From: Isoperla grammatica
Taxonomy: Eukaryota > Arthropoda > Insecta > Plecoptera > Perlodidae
Reading direction: 5' to 3'
DNA: 64,000 nucleotides
NCBI GenBank assembly: GCA_945910005.1
Contig: OX246745.1
Coordinates: forward strand, 36,248,188 to 36,312,187
The notes below the pieces were generated by a model. It was given only the letters and a program-made list of their open reading frames with translations. It searched no databases and was not told the DNA's origin. A program made the translations under genes and the position numbers. This document shows, piece after piece, positions 24,432 through 35,611 of the stretch. Each line of letters begins with the position of its first letter. Position 1 is the stretch's first letter.

Positions 24432-25331
24432 AAGATCCGCGTGACGCTGACAAAGTTCCGGATGCATCATCCGCGCAGTTCAATGCACCGTTTGTACCTG
24501 CCACGGAATGAGGCTGGTCGAGACTTACTGTGCCTGGAGGCCCCTGCAAGAGATAGTGCGCGAGTCTGAGGAATCACTTTCTCAAGTGTCGACCAGACTT
24601 TGTAGAATGCATACGGAGGAAGGACCTTCGTGTGGAGCCGCTCAACCTGCACGTAGCTGGTGATGTCTAGTTCACACACCCAACTGCAAGACGGACTGGC
24701 GACGCAAGGAGATGTACGGGAGGTATGTAGCAAGGTTGGAGTCGGAGCATCTTGACGCTGCTTCGTCGACCGAGTGGCTGCGAACGTCGGGACTGTTTGC
24801 CGAGACTAAAGGGTTGGTGCTCTCCATCCAGGACCAGGTTATAACACGCGAGTCAACCGGCGCCACATCATGAAGACCAATTGCAGTGATCGGTGCCGAC
24901 TGTGCAGAACCCAGCTCGAAGCCATACAGTATATTGCTGGCGGATGCTCCGTGCTTGCACCAAGGGACTACGAGACTCGCCATGATAATGCTGGCAAGAT
25001 TGTTTACCAGACTATTGCCAAGGAACTCGGTCTCCTGCCAGAAGAGAGACCATACTATAAGTGCAGACCGCTGCGTGTGCTGCAGAGAGGACCGTTGCGG
25101 CTACTTGGGGACTCTGTCATTGTTACTGACCGAGCAGTTGAGCATAACAAGCCAGATATCTTTGTTTTGGACCCCGCCAGGCGTCGTGTGGCTATTGTAG
25201 ACGTCGCGGTGCCACTGGACGAGAATCTGGTCACCCCGCATGGTGAGAAGCGCCGCCAGTACCAGGCCTCGGCAGTCGAGATATTAGAGTTGTACCGGCC
25301 TGAGTGGTCATCTCTGTCACCGGACTTGTAA
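24432..25331 (+). pseudogene. 3' part of an R4/Dong- or R2-like non-LTR retrotransposon ORF
   Basis: This is a broken C-terminal half of a retrotransposon protein with a restriction-like endonuclease, the enzyme that nicks the target for target-primed reverse transcription. Frame 24432-24560 shows the post-RT block (F-R-M-H-H-P, then R-L-Y-L-P-R-N-E-A-G-R). Frame 24691-24855 shows W-R-R-K-E-M-Y-G-R-Y. From ATG 24870 a 153-aa frame has a C-R-L-C knuckle with a later C and R-H-D, then the nuclease core N-K-P-D-I (about 94-98) and V-D-V-A-V-P (about 110-115). At least two frameshifts and a stop (near 24580 and 24855) break it, and the RT proper is missing, so it is a dead 5'-truncated copy. R2, R4 and NeSL share this layout; the AAT tail favours R4/Dong. 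Confidence 0.8.
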
Positions 25332-25545
25332 CGGATGATTGGAAGTTACTGACCGCCCGTCTGCCCTGAAGCAGCGCCACCTCCGTCAGATGCAGAAGAC
25401 TACGCTTCTCGGCACTGTCTTTAATGTACTATTTTTCCACCAGTTTTGCGTATGATTGTTTCTTTGATCGAGTTGTTGTTACGAGCCGGAATTATTATAT
25501 ATACTGCTATGTTTGGAATAAAGTGATAACAATAATAATAAAAAA
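25332..25545 (+). other. 3' untranslated region of the non-LTR element
   Basis: Sequence from the TAA stop at 25329-25331 to the AAT tail. AATAAA lies at 25517-25522, just before the AATAATAAT tract, where a polyadenylation-like or tail-start signal is expected. Confidence 0.6.
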
Positions 25546-25741
<196 letters not shown>

Positions 25742-25970
25742 TAAGGAATTATCTATTGAAATAAAAAGGTTGTGGAAGCAGAATAATGTAACTGTTATAC
25801 CGTTAATCAGCAAATGGCATTGTTCCACGTAAACTCCATGACAGTATCAAACTAATTTGTCTCCAACCGAACATGTACATCGAGATGCAAAAAGCAATTA
25901 TTTTGAACACGTGTAGGATAGTGCGAAAATTTTTAAACTAAGAAGAAAATGAAGACTTCAAGAAGTTCTC

Positions 25971-26503
25971 CATCCCGATGGTGGTTTTCGTGGTTTCCAC
26001 CGTACAAAGAGCGAATGCTGGGATGAGTACAAATCGGCCACGACCGTACATAGCATCCACAGTTCGGTTTGGAAAAAATAATGTGGACAATGATATATTA
26101 AGTAGTTCTAAGTAGATTTTAATAGGGTAAACACATGGAAGTACTTGACATTTGTGTCCGTACAACATGTTATACCGGTTTTGACCGAGTTTGTATGTAT
26201 TGCAACAATAAAATAATAATAATAAAATAATAATAATAACATCGCGATGGTGGTTTTCGTGGTTTCCACCGTACAAAGAGCGAATGCTGGGATGAGTACA
26301 AATCGGCCACGACCGTACATAGCATCCACAGTTCGGTTTGGAAAAAATAATGTGGACAATGATATATTAAGTAGTTCTAAGTAGATTTTAATAAGGTAAA
26401 CACATGAAAATACTTGACATTTGTGTCCGTACAACATGTTTTTGCCGGTTTTGACCGAGTTTGTATGTATTGCAACAATAAAATAATAATAATAATAATA
26501 ATC
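25971..26503. repeat. Tandem duplication of a 269-bp unit ending in AAT repeats
   Basis: GATGGTGGTTTTCGTGG starts at 25977 and again at 26246 (offset 269). Both copies run through GAATGCTGGGATGAGTAC and TTCTAAGTAGATTTTAAT to TTGCAACAATAAAATAATAA. They differ at few positions. The A/T-rich AAT tails suggest each is a retrotransposon 3' end or a SINE-like unit, inserted head to tail or duplicated. The family is not recognised. Confidence 0.85.
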
Positions 26504-26553
26504 AAGCAAGCGAAGCGAGCGTCTCCACTAGACTCTTATGGCACTTCGTTCTG

Positions 26554-26581
26554 TTTTTTTTTTTTTTTTTTTTTTTTTTTT
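26554..26581. repeat. Poly-T run of 28
   Basis: Uninterrupted T inside the left inverted repeat. At the matching place the right arm has an AT-rich spacer, so the run expanded after the arms diverged. Confidence 0.9.
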
Positions 26582-28851
26582 GATGTCTGTCGATAGCGGC
26601 CGAACGGAAAGTCCGATCAACAAGAAATTTAGACCATCCACAAGCTTCGATATGGATTGAAGGTGTATAGTTTTGAAGCAAAATCGTTTGAAAAGTTACT
26701 AAGTTACACCATAGTTACTGCAAAATATTTTTCTGAAACAAAATGGCGGCAAAATGTGAGATAGCCATATTTCTCTAAAGCTTTTTCCGGTCACAAATAT
26801 GTTTACTTTATGGCGATCTGATAAATATTGGCAAAGTTACACAAAAGTTACTCGAAAATATATTTCTGAAACACAGTAACATCAAAATGTGAGATAGATA
26901 TCTTATAGTAAATTTTTTCCGGTCACGAATATACTAATTTAAACGTGATCTGATCCGTATTTGAGGCAGAAATTACATTTCTATTGCTGTCAATAACTGT
27001 TAGTAACGGTGGCGGACCATGTTGAAAACATGACGACGAAAATTCTTAGCAACGCACATTGCACTGCATCCAACAATGTCGGGAAGTATAATAGCTACGG
27101 AAATTAGAAAAATGTTTGCAATGCGCATTCTTGAATTGTTGTTAATTGTTGTTTGTATTAGCATTGAAAATTTTTCGCGAGAAAGTTCATAGATATTGAC
27201 GCGCTCGCTTATCAACGCGTCAAACAGAGCGTTTTCCTAGTAACAATAATAACAATAATTCTTCGTGGGATTGAGGAGTGTCTGTTATAGGGTGCACACC
27301 AGGGTCGGGACGCACAGCAGCCGCCGGAGGCAAATCAAATTCTCAGAGCAAAAACAATTTTAGGCAACAAAAGGAAATGGCGGTTTTTGATCAAATAAAT
27401 ATACACTAGGAAAATGCTCTGCGTTGATAGGCGACCGAACTTAAGGCACAAAAACGAAATTTTGCACAACAGTTTTTAAAGTTACCACCATCGACAACAA
27501 TCAACCAATGCATACACAGCTTTCCAAGTAGGCTATCTCACAGACAATTCAACTTTCAGCAATAAAAATACTGGAATTATTTTCTACCAGCTTTGATTTT
27601 ACCTGTTGGTTGTCATGTTGCCATGGTTATGTCAGTTTTTACAAATTAACATTCTAGCTACAATACTGATCGGATCGCAAAAAATAGCATATTTGTGACC
27701 GGACAAAAATTTACTTCAATATAGCCACCTCACATTTTGCCGTAATTGTGTTTGAGAAAAATATTTTCGACTAACTTTTGTTTGACTTGGCAAATACTTT
27801 GCAAATCGCAATAAAATGAACATATTAGTACGGGAATCCCTAGACTTTAGTCATAACACAAAATCGATATTTTATGATGTACAAACCATACAACCCAAAA
27901 TAAAAAATGTTGGGAGCAATTTTGGGCAGGTGGTAGTACATATTGTTGCTCAAGTATTAAAACTCCATTTTAAAAAGACCAATGTGTTTCATAGGAAGAT
28001 GTATTTATATAGTACAAAGAATTGTTGTCAGCCAAGTTCTAAGCTATTTTTTTTTTCAAAAGAGCTGTTCGTCAATTTAATATAAATATTTTTTATATTG
28101 GGTGTAAATTTGGTATTATTTTTAACAAATTTTAACATTTAAATGGTTAATAATATGAACAAAGTACCAGTTTCTGCTTCGCAAGCCATTTTTTGTGAAC
28201 ATTTCACAAGTTATTTCATGAGTGTATGTTCCAAACTAACTGAGTGGTGGTGTTTGGACTAGCGCGCTGCGAGGAGTTCTAGATGGGGACATTCTTTGCT
28301 CCAATTCTGGCCATAAGTACTCGCCAGTCGCCATCAAGTACAAAACCTTTAATTTCAGTTGTTTATAAATTGCGGAGACAGACTACGCCATGTTTGACTG
28401 TACGTCGCGCGAGGGATGAGTGCCAGCCAATAACTCGTCAGTAGCAACATCCTTCCTCTATCACTGCTGCCTGGTGACTCAAGGCTATACGCATTATCGT
28501 GGGCTTCGTGGCGAATTTTGTACATGAGGCCAGTGGAGGGGGGGGGGGGGGGGAGGCATAAACTATGTACTCACGAATTTTGGTGCGAATTTTGGTGCTC
28601 GGCGCCGAGTCCGAAAAAAGACCCGAAAAAATGGCTTCAGGCAGCACATTCAAATTGTGCTATCGCACATTTTGCCAGCATTTTGTTTCAGAGAATTATT
28701 TTTCAATAACTTTACTGTAACTTTGTAACTTTCCGAACGATTTCGCCACAAAACTAATGACGTTCAATGCGTTTCGAGACTTGTGGAATGTGGATGGTCC
28801 AAATTTAAACTTGACCGGACTTTCCATTCGACCACTGTCGCGAGATAAATA

Positions 28852-28856
28852 CAAAC
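28852..28856. repeat. Target-site duplication of the BEL element, left
   Basis: CAAAC directly before the 5' LTR, identical to 35464-35468. Five bp is usual for BEL/Pao integration. Confidence 0.9.
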
Positions 28857-29354
28857 TGTTCACGCCCACCTCCCTAGTTTGTAGTAAATTTCATATATAG
28901 GTTTTAGTCACTCTTCGGGTTATTTACGTCACGTCCTTCTACGCCCTTCGCTCTTATCTCCATTTCCCCTACCACTTGTGACGTATGCATGTTTTCGGGT
29001 TTGAGCTGCTTGTGCAGTCAGACCAGTCTGATTTCATCTCTCCTACGTGCCTGTCATCTCGCCTTCGAACTGCTAGCGGACTCCGAGCGTCGAGCTCACC
29101 TATAGTCTACGCGCTGCTGCTTGTGGTTCGAGCCTCTCTTGGGGCAGTTTTTCTTACTCTTTCTACCTTCTCCTTTAAACCCTGGGTTCTTTAATCTTTT
29201 CTTTACCTATCGAGCCAGGCAAACTACTAGTCTCTGCACTTCGGCATCACACTATTCTCCACCTCACTGCATTTTCGGTAAGTTCATTCAAAATATACAG
29301 TCCACTTTTCGTTCTAATTATAAAATCTTTTCTCTTTATTTCCCCGCGCTAACA
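28857..29354 (+). repeat. 5' LTR, 498 bp
   Basis: Starts TGTTCACGCC and ends GCGCTAACA, the usual TG...CA ends. Compared by eye with the 3' LTR it shows about 10 substitutions and no length change, near 98% identity. It should hold promoter and polyadenylation signals, but I see no confident TATA box or AATAAA. Confidence 0.95.
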
Positions 29355-29359
29355 TTTTT

Positions 29360-29377
29360 TGGTCCTCCGTCGTCCGA
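29360..29377 (+). promoter_or_regulatory. Candidate primer-binding site
   Basis: TGGTCCTCCGTCGTC begins 6 nt after the 5' LTR. A leading TGG is expected for pairing with a tRNA 3' CCA end. The primer tRNA was not identified. Confidence 0.5.
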
Positions 29378-29620
29378 ATCTTCAGCCAGTTATCCTCAGT
29401 TCTCTCCTCAGTTGCGTCGTCCCGCGCGGACACGTCACTCTCATCCCTCGCGCTGCAACTCGTCATACAAGTGACGCATTAAACAATACACTTTGTTGTT
29501 TTGACAGTGAGGTCAGTGAGCTCAACTACATTCAGCTGGGTTTACGTATAACACTGCTTGTGTTGATGGATTTCTCTCGTTTTTCCTTCATAATTTCTTG
29601 TGTTTTCCCCTCTGTTCATT

Positions 29621-30514
29621 ATGGATGATCTTGATTCTCAACAAGAAAAGCTTGTTGCTCAGCGCGAAGTCATTTTTGCGTCTGTCCAACGTATGTACAA
29701 TGCCTTCGCTAACTTAACACCTGACAACCTACACTTAAATAGGCCTAGGTTCGAGAAGTTGTCGACGTTTGACTCGAGTTTTCAGCAGATACAACTGGCC
29801 ATCGCGGCCATAAATTCACAACTTACTGCTCCTGCTAAACCCATCGAAATTGACAAGGTGTTTGAAAGTTTTGAAACAGTTTTGTACGCAGCACAATCTC
29901 GTTTTCTTGCTGCTGTCAAATTAAGTGAAAATAGCGCTACACCCGCGAATGTGGCTACAGCTTCTCCTAAAAATTATATTAACCTACCAACAATCGATCT
30001 TCCCAATTTCTCGGGAGATATTTCGCAATGGACCGAATTTTATTCTCTTTTCAAATCCCTAATTGACGGAAATGATTCACTCGACAACAGACAAGAGTTT
30101 CATTACTTGAGAACTTCGTTGTCAGGCGCTACTCTGACTACTATTTCCGGTTTTCAAATCTCCAATGAAAACTACCCTCTCTCCCGTCAGGCGCTGATAT
30201 CCCGTTATCAGAATAAACGTTTGCTGGCTAGTTTGTATGTGCAGCAACTGCTGGACTTCACACCTCTGAAATCTGCGTCGCATGCTAGCTTGCAAAGTTT
30301 TCTCAGCGTGCATCGTAACGCGATTGATGCATTGAAAGCATTAGAATTACCCGACCTAGGTAATTTTTTGTTACTCTCGTTGACCTTGGCTAAGCTCGAC
30401 AGTTCAACTCGTAAAGCATTCGAGAACAAACAGTCTTCCCACACTAATCCTAATTACAGTTCGGTGATAGACTTTATCGAAGAACAGTCACGCACATTCG
30501 AATGTGCTCTGTAG
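29621..30514 (+). pseudogene. gag: BEL/Pao gag (DUF1759-type)
   Basis: Encodes the capsid-type protein that would form the element's cytoplasmic particle. The first ATG is at 29621 (M-D-D-L-D-S-Q); upstream codons in this frame begin with GTG. The middle (about residues 120-280) has the hallmark L-P-x-F-S-G-D, W-x-E-F-Y-x-L-F and Y-L-R-x-S-L-S-G of BEL gag, then L-x-S-L-x-V-H-R-N-A. The frame ends at TAG 30512-30514. It overlaps the next frame by 13 nt at a -1 offset; no classic slippery heptamer is visible, so a mutational shift is as likely as programmed frameshifting. Confidence 0.85.
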
Positions 30515-32568
30515 GTAAACCTACTGCCAGTCCTACCAAGGTTTCTTCCCCTGTGAAGAAACTGAATTCATTTATCGCTACTAAAGAAGCCAGCCCCTCT
30601 TCTGGCTCGGGACGTGAGCGCTCTGAACCCTCACGCTCCGACGCCAACTCATCTTGCCCCGTGTGTAAATCTTGTCACACGCTTTATAAGTGTGAGACAT
30701 TCCGCAAGCAATCCATTGATGACAAGTATCACACCTTGCGCCAATTGCGACGCTGTTTCAATTTTCTCGGCGCTCACATGAAGTCGCAGTGTAATTCAAA
30801 GAACGCCTGTTCCACCTGCGGAAGTAAGCATCATCACTCTGTTTTACACTCCACGAATACTTCTGCGTACCAGGACAATTCTTATGGCAGTGTTCCCTTA
30901 GCTCGTGACGTCAATCCCTCTCATGACGTCAGCTCATCATCTCAAGAAGCCGGTCCCTCGAATCGCGTTCTCTCCTGTCATCTCCGAGACACCACGCGCA
31001 GCCAACCTACTGTGCTGGTAGGCACCGCACGCGCTCTCATTCAAGATTCTCACGGACAATTTCAACCCTTTCGCGCGGTGCTGGATCCCGGCTCGCAAGT
31101 CTCTGCCATATCTCAGTCGCTGGTCAGGAAGCTGGGCCTGAAAGTTGAACCTACACACTTCCAGTTATCGGGGATAGGCCTTGCTGCTACTCAAGCACGT
31201 GGCACTGTACAGTGCTCCATTACCTCGCGCCTCTCCTCTCTCATAACTCTCATGGTTCGAGCTCTTGTTCTGCCGAACTTAACCAGTCACCTGCCGACTA
31301 GTGAAGTATCCTGTGACGTTTTCCAACGTTTCCAAGGAATGTGTCTTGCAGACAACCGTTTCTGCTGCCCGGACCGAGTGGACTTTCTGTTGGGTGCCGA
31401 TCTCTACCCCGAAATCTTGAATAGGTCAGGTGACACGATCCGCGGCAACAACCCTACGGCCTTCAACACCATGTTTGGCTGGGTTGTCATGGGACCAACT
31501 CAGTCCAAGGAACCACCTTCCGACCCTCTTGTCTCTATCTTTGTGTGTTCCTCTAGCCTCGAGCGCAACTTGCGCTTATTCTGGGAGGTAGAAGAAGTTC
31601 CTCGACCCCCTGAAGAAGATCCTGAAGATCAATGGTGTGAACGTCACTTCAAGGACACCCACTCACGTGACGCGTGTGGACGCTACTCAGTAGCTCTTCC
31701 CTTCCAACCGTCACGTCTCTCACTCGGAAGCAACCGTGAGGCCGCACTCCAGAGCTACCTCAGTTTAGAGCGACGTTTGCGACGCAATCCTCAGCACAAC
31801 GCTACTTATCAAGTGTTCATGCAAGACTATGAACAGGCCCAGCATATGCAGCACGTCTCTTCCCCTGCCATCTATATCATTCCACACCACTGTGTCCACA
31901 AACTCACGAGCTCCAGTACCAAGCTGAGAGTTGTTTTCAACGCCTCTTCACCGGACCAAGATGGCGTCTCTCTGAACCAACTCCTATTCAGTGGACCGAA
32001 ACTCCAACGTGACCTCTACAGTGTTATCACTTCTTTCCGAACCCATTCTATCGTCATCTGTGCGGACATTCGTCAAATGTATCGCCAGATCCTCGTCAGC
32101 TCCTCGGATCGGGCCGTCCAACACATTTTTTGGCGACCTTCCCCCAGTTCTCCCGTCCTAGAATACGAGCTCAATACAGTCACGTACGGGCTAACTCCCT
32201 CTGCCTTCCAAGCCCAACGTGTTTTGCAGCAACTGGTGCGTGACGAAGGAGAACAGTTCCCTCTGGCTGCATATGCCCTCACGTCGCATACCTGCATAGA
32301 TGACATCGTGTCTGGCGCTGAAACTCTCTCTGAAGCCATCGCCCTCCAGAAACAGTTGCAAGCTCTCCTTACGCGCGGTGGCTTCGAGCTTCGTAAGTGG
32401 GCGAGCAACAATCGCGTGGCTTTGGCCGCTCTTCCTGAAGACCATCTTGAGACTCCACTCGTGTTCTCTAACGAAGATGAAGGCATCAAGATCCTCGGCC
32501 TACTGTGGAGCTCCAACTCGGATGACTTCTCTTTTCTCACCGTACCTTTCCAAGGAACTGTCACTTAA
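30502..32568 (+). pseudogene. pol: BEL/Pao pol part 1: zinc knuckle, protease, reverse transcriptase
   Basis: A 688-codon frame. Zinc-knuckle region: C-P-V-C at about residue 52; then a CCHC-like motif at 30754 whose second Cys is Phe. Protease: the V-L-D-P-G-S block at about residue 193-198. Reverse transcriptase spans about residues 460-660: A-D-I-R-Q-M-Y near 521 holds the first catalytic Asp, and the second box at 32293-32304 reads C-I-D-D where the family has Y-x-D-D. The frame ends at TAA 32566-32568, but homologous coding continues in the same frame, so this is a premature stop. The N-terminal ATG is simply the first in the frame; the protein would normally be fused to gag. Confidence 0.88.
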
Positions 32569-33321
32569 CGTACGACATTGTCCTGCATCGCACGCATCTT
32601 CGATCCCCTGGGGTTTCTGACACCCTTCGTTTGCTCAATGAAGATCTTCCTCCAACAAATATGGCTGTCCCAGGTGCAGTGGGATGATGCGCTTCCCGAT
32701 CATCTCTCTCAAAACTGGCTCTCGGCAGTCGCTGAAGTTCCCGCCCTTGCCAACTTTCATGTCCCTCGCTACTTCCCTCGTGTTGGCCACTCTCATCGTG
32801 TCGTCGGCTTCTGCAACGCCTCCGAGAAAGCCTACGCAGCTGTGCTGTATCTGCAATCACAGACCAGCCCTTCCACCTGTGAAGTTCGTCTCGTGCGCGC
32901 GAAAAGCAAGGTCGCCCCAGTTAAACCCCTGACTATTCCGAAACTGGAACTATCGGCTGCTCTCCTGCTCACTCGTTTGCTACGTGACACCTTGCCCTCG
33001 CTGCTCCCTCTCGTCTCAAGCTCTGTTCATCTCTTCACCGACTCACGAATCGTGCTTGCCTGGCTGTCCACTCCCCCTCATCGCCTCAAGACCTTCTTCG
33101 CCAACCGCGTCGTCGAGGTGCTTGAGAGCACTTCCCCGGTCGACTGGCATCACGTATCGTCCGAAGAAAACCCTGCCGATTGCACATCTCGTGGTTTGAC
33201 CCCGACTCAGCTCCTGAGCACCCTCTGTGGCTCTCTGGTCCGAACTTCCTGCATGCTGTTCAAGAGTTGTGGTCTCGGCCATCACCCTCATTCGACTCCT
33301 GTGAGGAGTTGCCCGAACTGA
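32569..33321 (+). pseudogene. pol: BEL/Pao pol part 2: connection and RNase H
   Basis: Continues the frame of part 1 after its TAA. It opens with the conserved R-I-F-D-P-L-G-F-L-T-P block that follows RT in BEL elements. RNase H: the first catalytic position at 32815-32817 codes Asn in F-C-N-A-S-E where Asp is expected. The Glu (K-L-E-L) and later Asp (F-T-D-S-R) are present, then H-H-V-S-S-E-E-N-P-A-D-C. Homology leaves this frame at about 33211-33220; the rest to TGA 33319-33321 is out-of-frame read-through. RNase H, which removes the RNA strand in reverse transcription, would be expected to be inactive. Confidence 0.85.
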
Positions 33322-34487
33322 AGCCTTCAGTACACGCATTCGTAGCGCACGTCGACGCTTTGGACCCTCTGCTAGAGAACTTCCGGAAATACTCCACACT
33401 TCTTAAGACACAGCGTGTGTTCGCCTGGGCGTTTCGCTTCGCTCGCCTCCTTCTCGCGAGACGCTCACATGCTTCCCCTCTCCGTGGTACTGTCACTCCA
33501 CTCGAGCTCAAGGACGCTCTGGATCTCTTTCTACGTCTCACTCAACATCACTTTTACGCCCCGGAAATTCGCCAGCTGAGCCAGGAGCGTCAAGTGTCCT
33601 CCAAGCTCGCTTCTCTCAAGCCCTTTCTCGACCCTTCCGGGTTTCTCAGGGTGGGCGGTAGACTACGTCATTCTTCCCTTGCTGAAGAAGCTCGTCATCC
33701 CCTCCTTCTCCCTAAGGAGGCGCACTTGTCGGTGCTCATTTGCGATCACTACCACAAGATTTCTCTCCATTCCGGCCCTAGAACTGTTCAAGCACTGATT
33801 CAACAACTTTATTGGATCGTTTCTCTGCGTGGCTTGCTTCGACAGCGCATCCATCGCTGCCTCTCGTGCCACAAGTTCCGTGCAAAGCCCTTGCAACCTC
33901 AGATGGCTGATCTTCCCGCCCCTCGCGTGCAGTGCTCCAGGGTCTTCTCCCTTGTCGGGACTGACTTTGCCGGGCCCTTCATGGTCAAAACCAGCATGCG
34001 TCGGAACGCTTCACTCACCAAAGGTTACTTGTGTGTGTTCGTATGCATGGCCACCAAAGCGGTGCACTTAGAGATGGTATCTGAGCTATCCACTGAAGCT
34101 TTCCTGGCCTGCTTCGATCGTTTTCTTTCTTGGCGAGGCCTTCCTGCTCATGTGAGCTCTGACTGCGGGCGGAACTACGTGGGAGCAGCCAGACATCTGC
34201 GTGAAGTGCACGACTTTCTCTCTCGCGCGGAAGAACCCCTCTTCAGTGCTCTCGCCGTCCGCCAAGTCCACTGGCATTTCAATCCTCCCTACGCTCCTAA
34301 CTTTGGAGGCCTCTGGGAGGCGGTGGTAAAATCCACGAAGTCTTTATTGTATACAGCTCCCTTACACATGAAGAATATGCCACCCTCTCTGCACGCATTG
34401 AAGCCGTGCTCAACAGCCGCCCTCTATGCGCCCCCTCCGCGGACCCCTTCGAAGGTGTCGACTACCTCAGCCCCGGGCACTTTCTGA
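33212..34487 (+). pseudogene. pol: BEL/Pao pol part 3: integrase zinc finger and core
   Basis: Shifted by -1 relative to part 2. An H-H-C-C-type finger (D-H-Y-H...L-H-S-G...C-L-S-C) is followed by the integrase core. Its D, D and E lie at 33963 (V-G-T-D-F-A-G-P-F), 34161 (S-S-D-C-G) and 34317 (G-L-W-E-A-V), with 65 and 51 residues between. All three catalytic acids are kept, unlike RT and RNase H. Homology leaves the frame at about 34345-34363; the last part to the stop at 34487 is read-through. Confidence 0.88.
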
Positions 34488-34846
34488 TAGGCGCTCCCTT
34501 GCTTGCTCCCCCCGAGCATCTCTCTGACCCTGACGTCAATGTCAGACCCCTTGCTCGTTGGCACCGTGTTCGGCAAATTCATCAATCGTTTTGGAACCGC
34601 TGGAGCGCGGAGTACCTCAACACTTTAATGCAAAGGAACAAGTGGGTTCGTGGTAGTCCTAACCTCAAAGTATGAGATGTCGTTTTCTTACTCTCGGCAT
34701 CTACTTCCCCCCTTTCCTGGCCGATCGGGCGAGTGGAAGCTCTCTTTCCGGGTCGTGACGGTGTTTCCCGCGTCGCCTCAGTTCGTACGGCGTCCGGGGC
34801 TCACACTCGACCAGTCAACAAACTGGTCACGCTCCCCTCCACCTAG
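34364..34846 (+). pseudogene. pol: BEL/Pao pol part 4: integrase C-terminus
   Basis: A second -1 shift restores the frame: E-A-V-L-N-S-R-P-L-C, then L-S-P-G-H-F-L-I-G, the BEL integrase tail (DUF5641-like). TGA at 34673-34675 interrupts after P-N-L-K-V. Homologous coding (W-P-I-G-R-V, then F-P-G-R-D-G-V and R-P-V-N-K-L) continues in the same frame to TAG 34844-34846, the likely true end of pol. Confidence 0.85.
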
Positions 34847-34965
34847 GTGCGAAGGAGCTTCTCGTATCGTTTATTCTTTCATTTTTTACTTGTTGGATCA
34901 GTTTCGGTTTGAGTTCTCGTTTCTTAGAAAAAAAATGATGTTCTTTCATTTTTTGGTGGGCGGTA
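34847..34965 (+). promoter_or_regulatory. BEL 3' leader with candidate polypurine tract
   Basis: Non-coding stretch between pol and the 3' LTR. GGTGGGCGG at 34955-34963, two bases before the LTR, is the best candidate for plus-strand priming; one C interrupts the purines. Confidence 0.5.
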
Positions 34966-35463
34966 TGTTCACGCCTACCTCCCTAGTTTGTAGTACATTT
35001 CATATATAGGTTTAAGTCACTCTTCGGGTTGTTTACGTCACGTCCTTCTACGCCCTTCGCTCTTATCTCCATTTCCCCTACCACTTGTGACGTATGCATG
35101 TTTTCGGGTTTGAGCTGCTTGTGCAGTCAGACCAGTCTGATTTCATCTCTCCTACGTGCCTGTCATCTCGCCTTCGAACTGCTAGTGGACTCCGAGCGTC
35201 GAGCTCACCTATAGTCTACGCGCTGCTGCTTGTGGTTCGAGCCTCTCTTGGGGCAGTTTTTCTTACTCTTTCTACCTTCTCCTTTAAACCCTGGGTTCTT
35301 TAATCTTTTCTTCACCTATCGAGCCAGGCAAACTACTAGTCTCTGCACTTCGGCATCACACTATTCTCCACCTCACTGCATTTTCGGTAAGTTCATTCAA
35401 AATATACAGTCCACTTTCCGTTCTAATTATACAATCTTTTCTCTTTATATCCCTGCGCTAACA
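34966..35463 (+). repeat. 3' LTR, 498 bp
   Basis: TGTTCACGCC to GCGCTAACA, the same length as the 5' LTR. Differences seen include CCTACC for CCCACC, GTACATT for GTAAATT, AGTGGA for AGCGGA and ATCCCTG for TTCCCCG. Confidence 0.95.
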
Positions 35464-35468
35464 CAAAC
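35464..35468. repeat. Target-site duplication of the BEL element, right
   Basis: CAAAC, identical to 28852-28856. Confidence 0.9.
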
Positions 35469-35611
35469 AATTCAGAACGGGTGCAATAAAAGTAATAATA
35501 TTAATAAAATATACTATTTGTATACATATAACATTAATAGAATAATAATAAAATAAAATAAATAATAAAAAAAGATAAATAAATATATAAATAAATCGAT
35601 TTGAATCACAA

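Larger units (their letters stand above)
28857..35463 (+). mobile_element. BEL/Pao LTR retrotransposon, full length but broken
   Basis: A 6,607-bp provirus-like copy: LTR, gag, then zinc knuckle, protease, RT, RNase H and integrase, LTR. Protein content and order (DUF1759-type gag; a divergent RT with the integrase after RNase H) are those of BEL/Pao. No envelope frame is seen. The reading frame is interrupted at about 30500 (shift), 32566 (TAA), 33211-33220 (shift), 34345-34363 (shift) and 34673 (TGA). It cannot make a full polyprotein, though its ends are intact and could be mobilised in trans. Confidence 0.93.
26541..35484. mobile_element. Inverted-repeat (foldback-like) element, split by the BEL insertion
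   Basis: The left arm starts GCACTTCGTTCTG (26541), then a T-run, then CGGCCGAACGGAAAGTCCG and AGACCATCCACA. The right arm shows the mirror image at 28640-28856 (TGTGGATGGTCC, CCGGACTTTCCATTCGACC). It finishes after the BEL copy with CAGAACGGGTGC (35473-35484). Inner repeats with TTCCGGTCAC and AAAATGTGAGATAG (26750-26950) reappear inverted at 27690-27750. Without the BEL copy the element is about 2.3 kb and non-coding. Confidence 0.75.

Noticed and set aside
32073..32564. Minus-strand ORFs across the BEL pol region
   Set aside because: Shadows of pol; the plus strand has clear family motifs.
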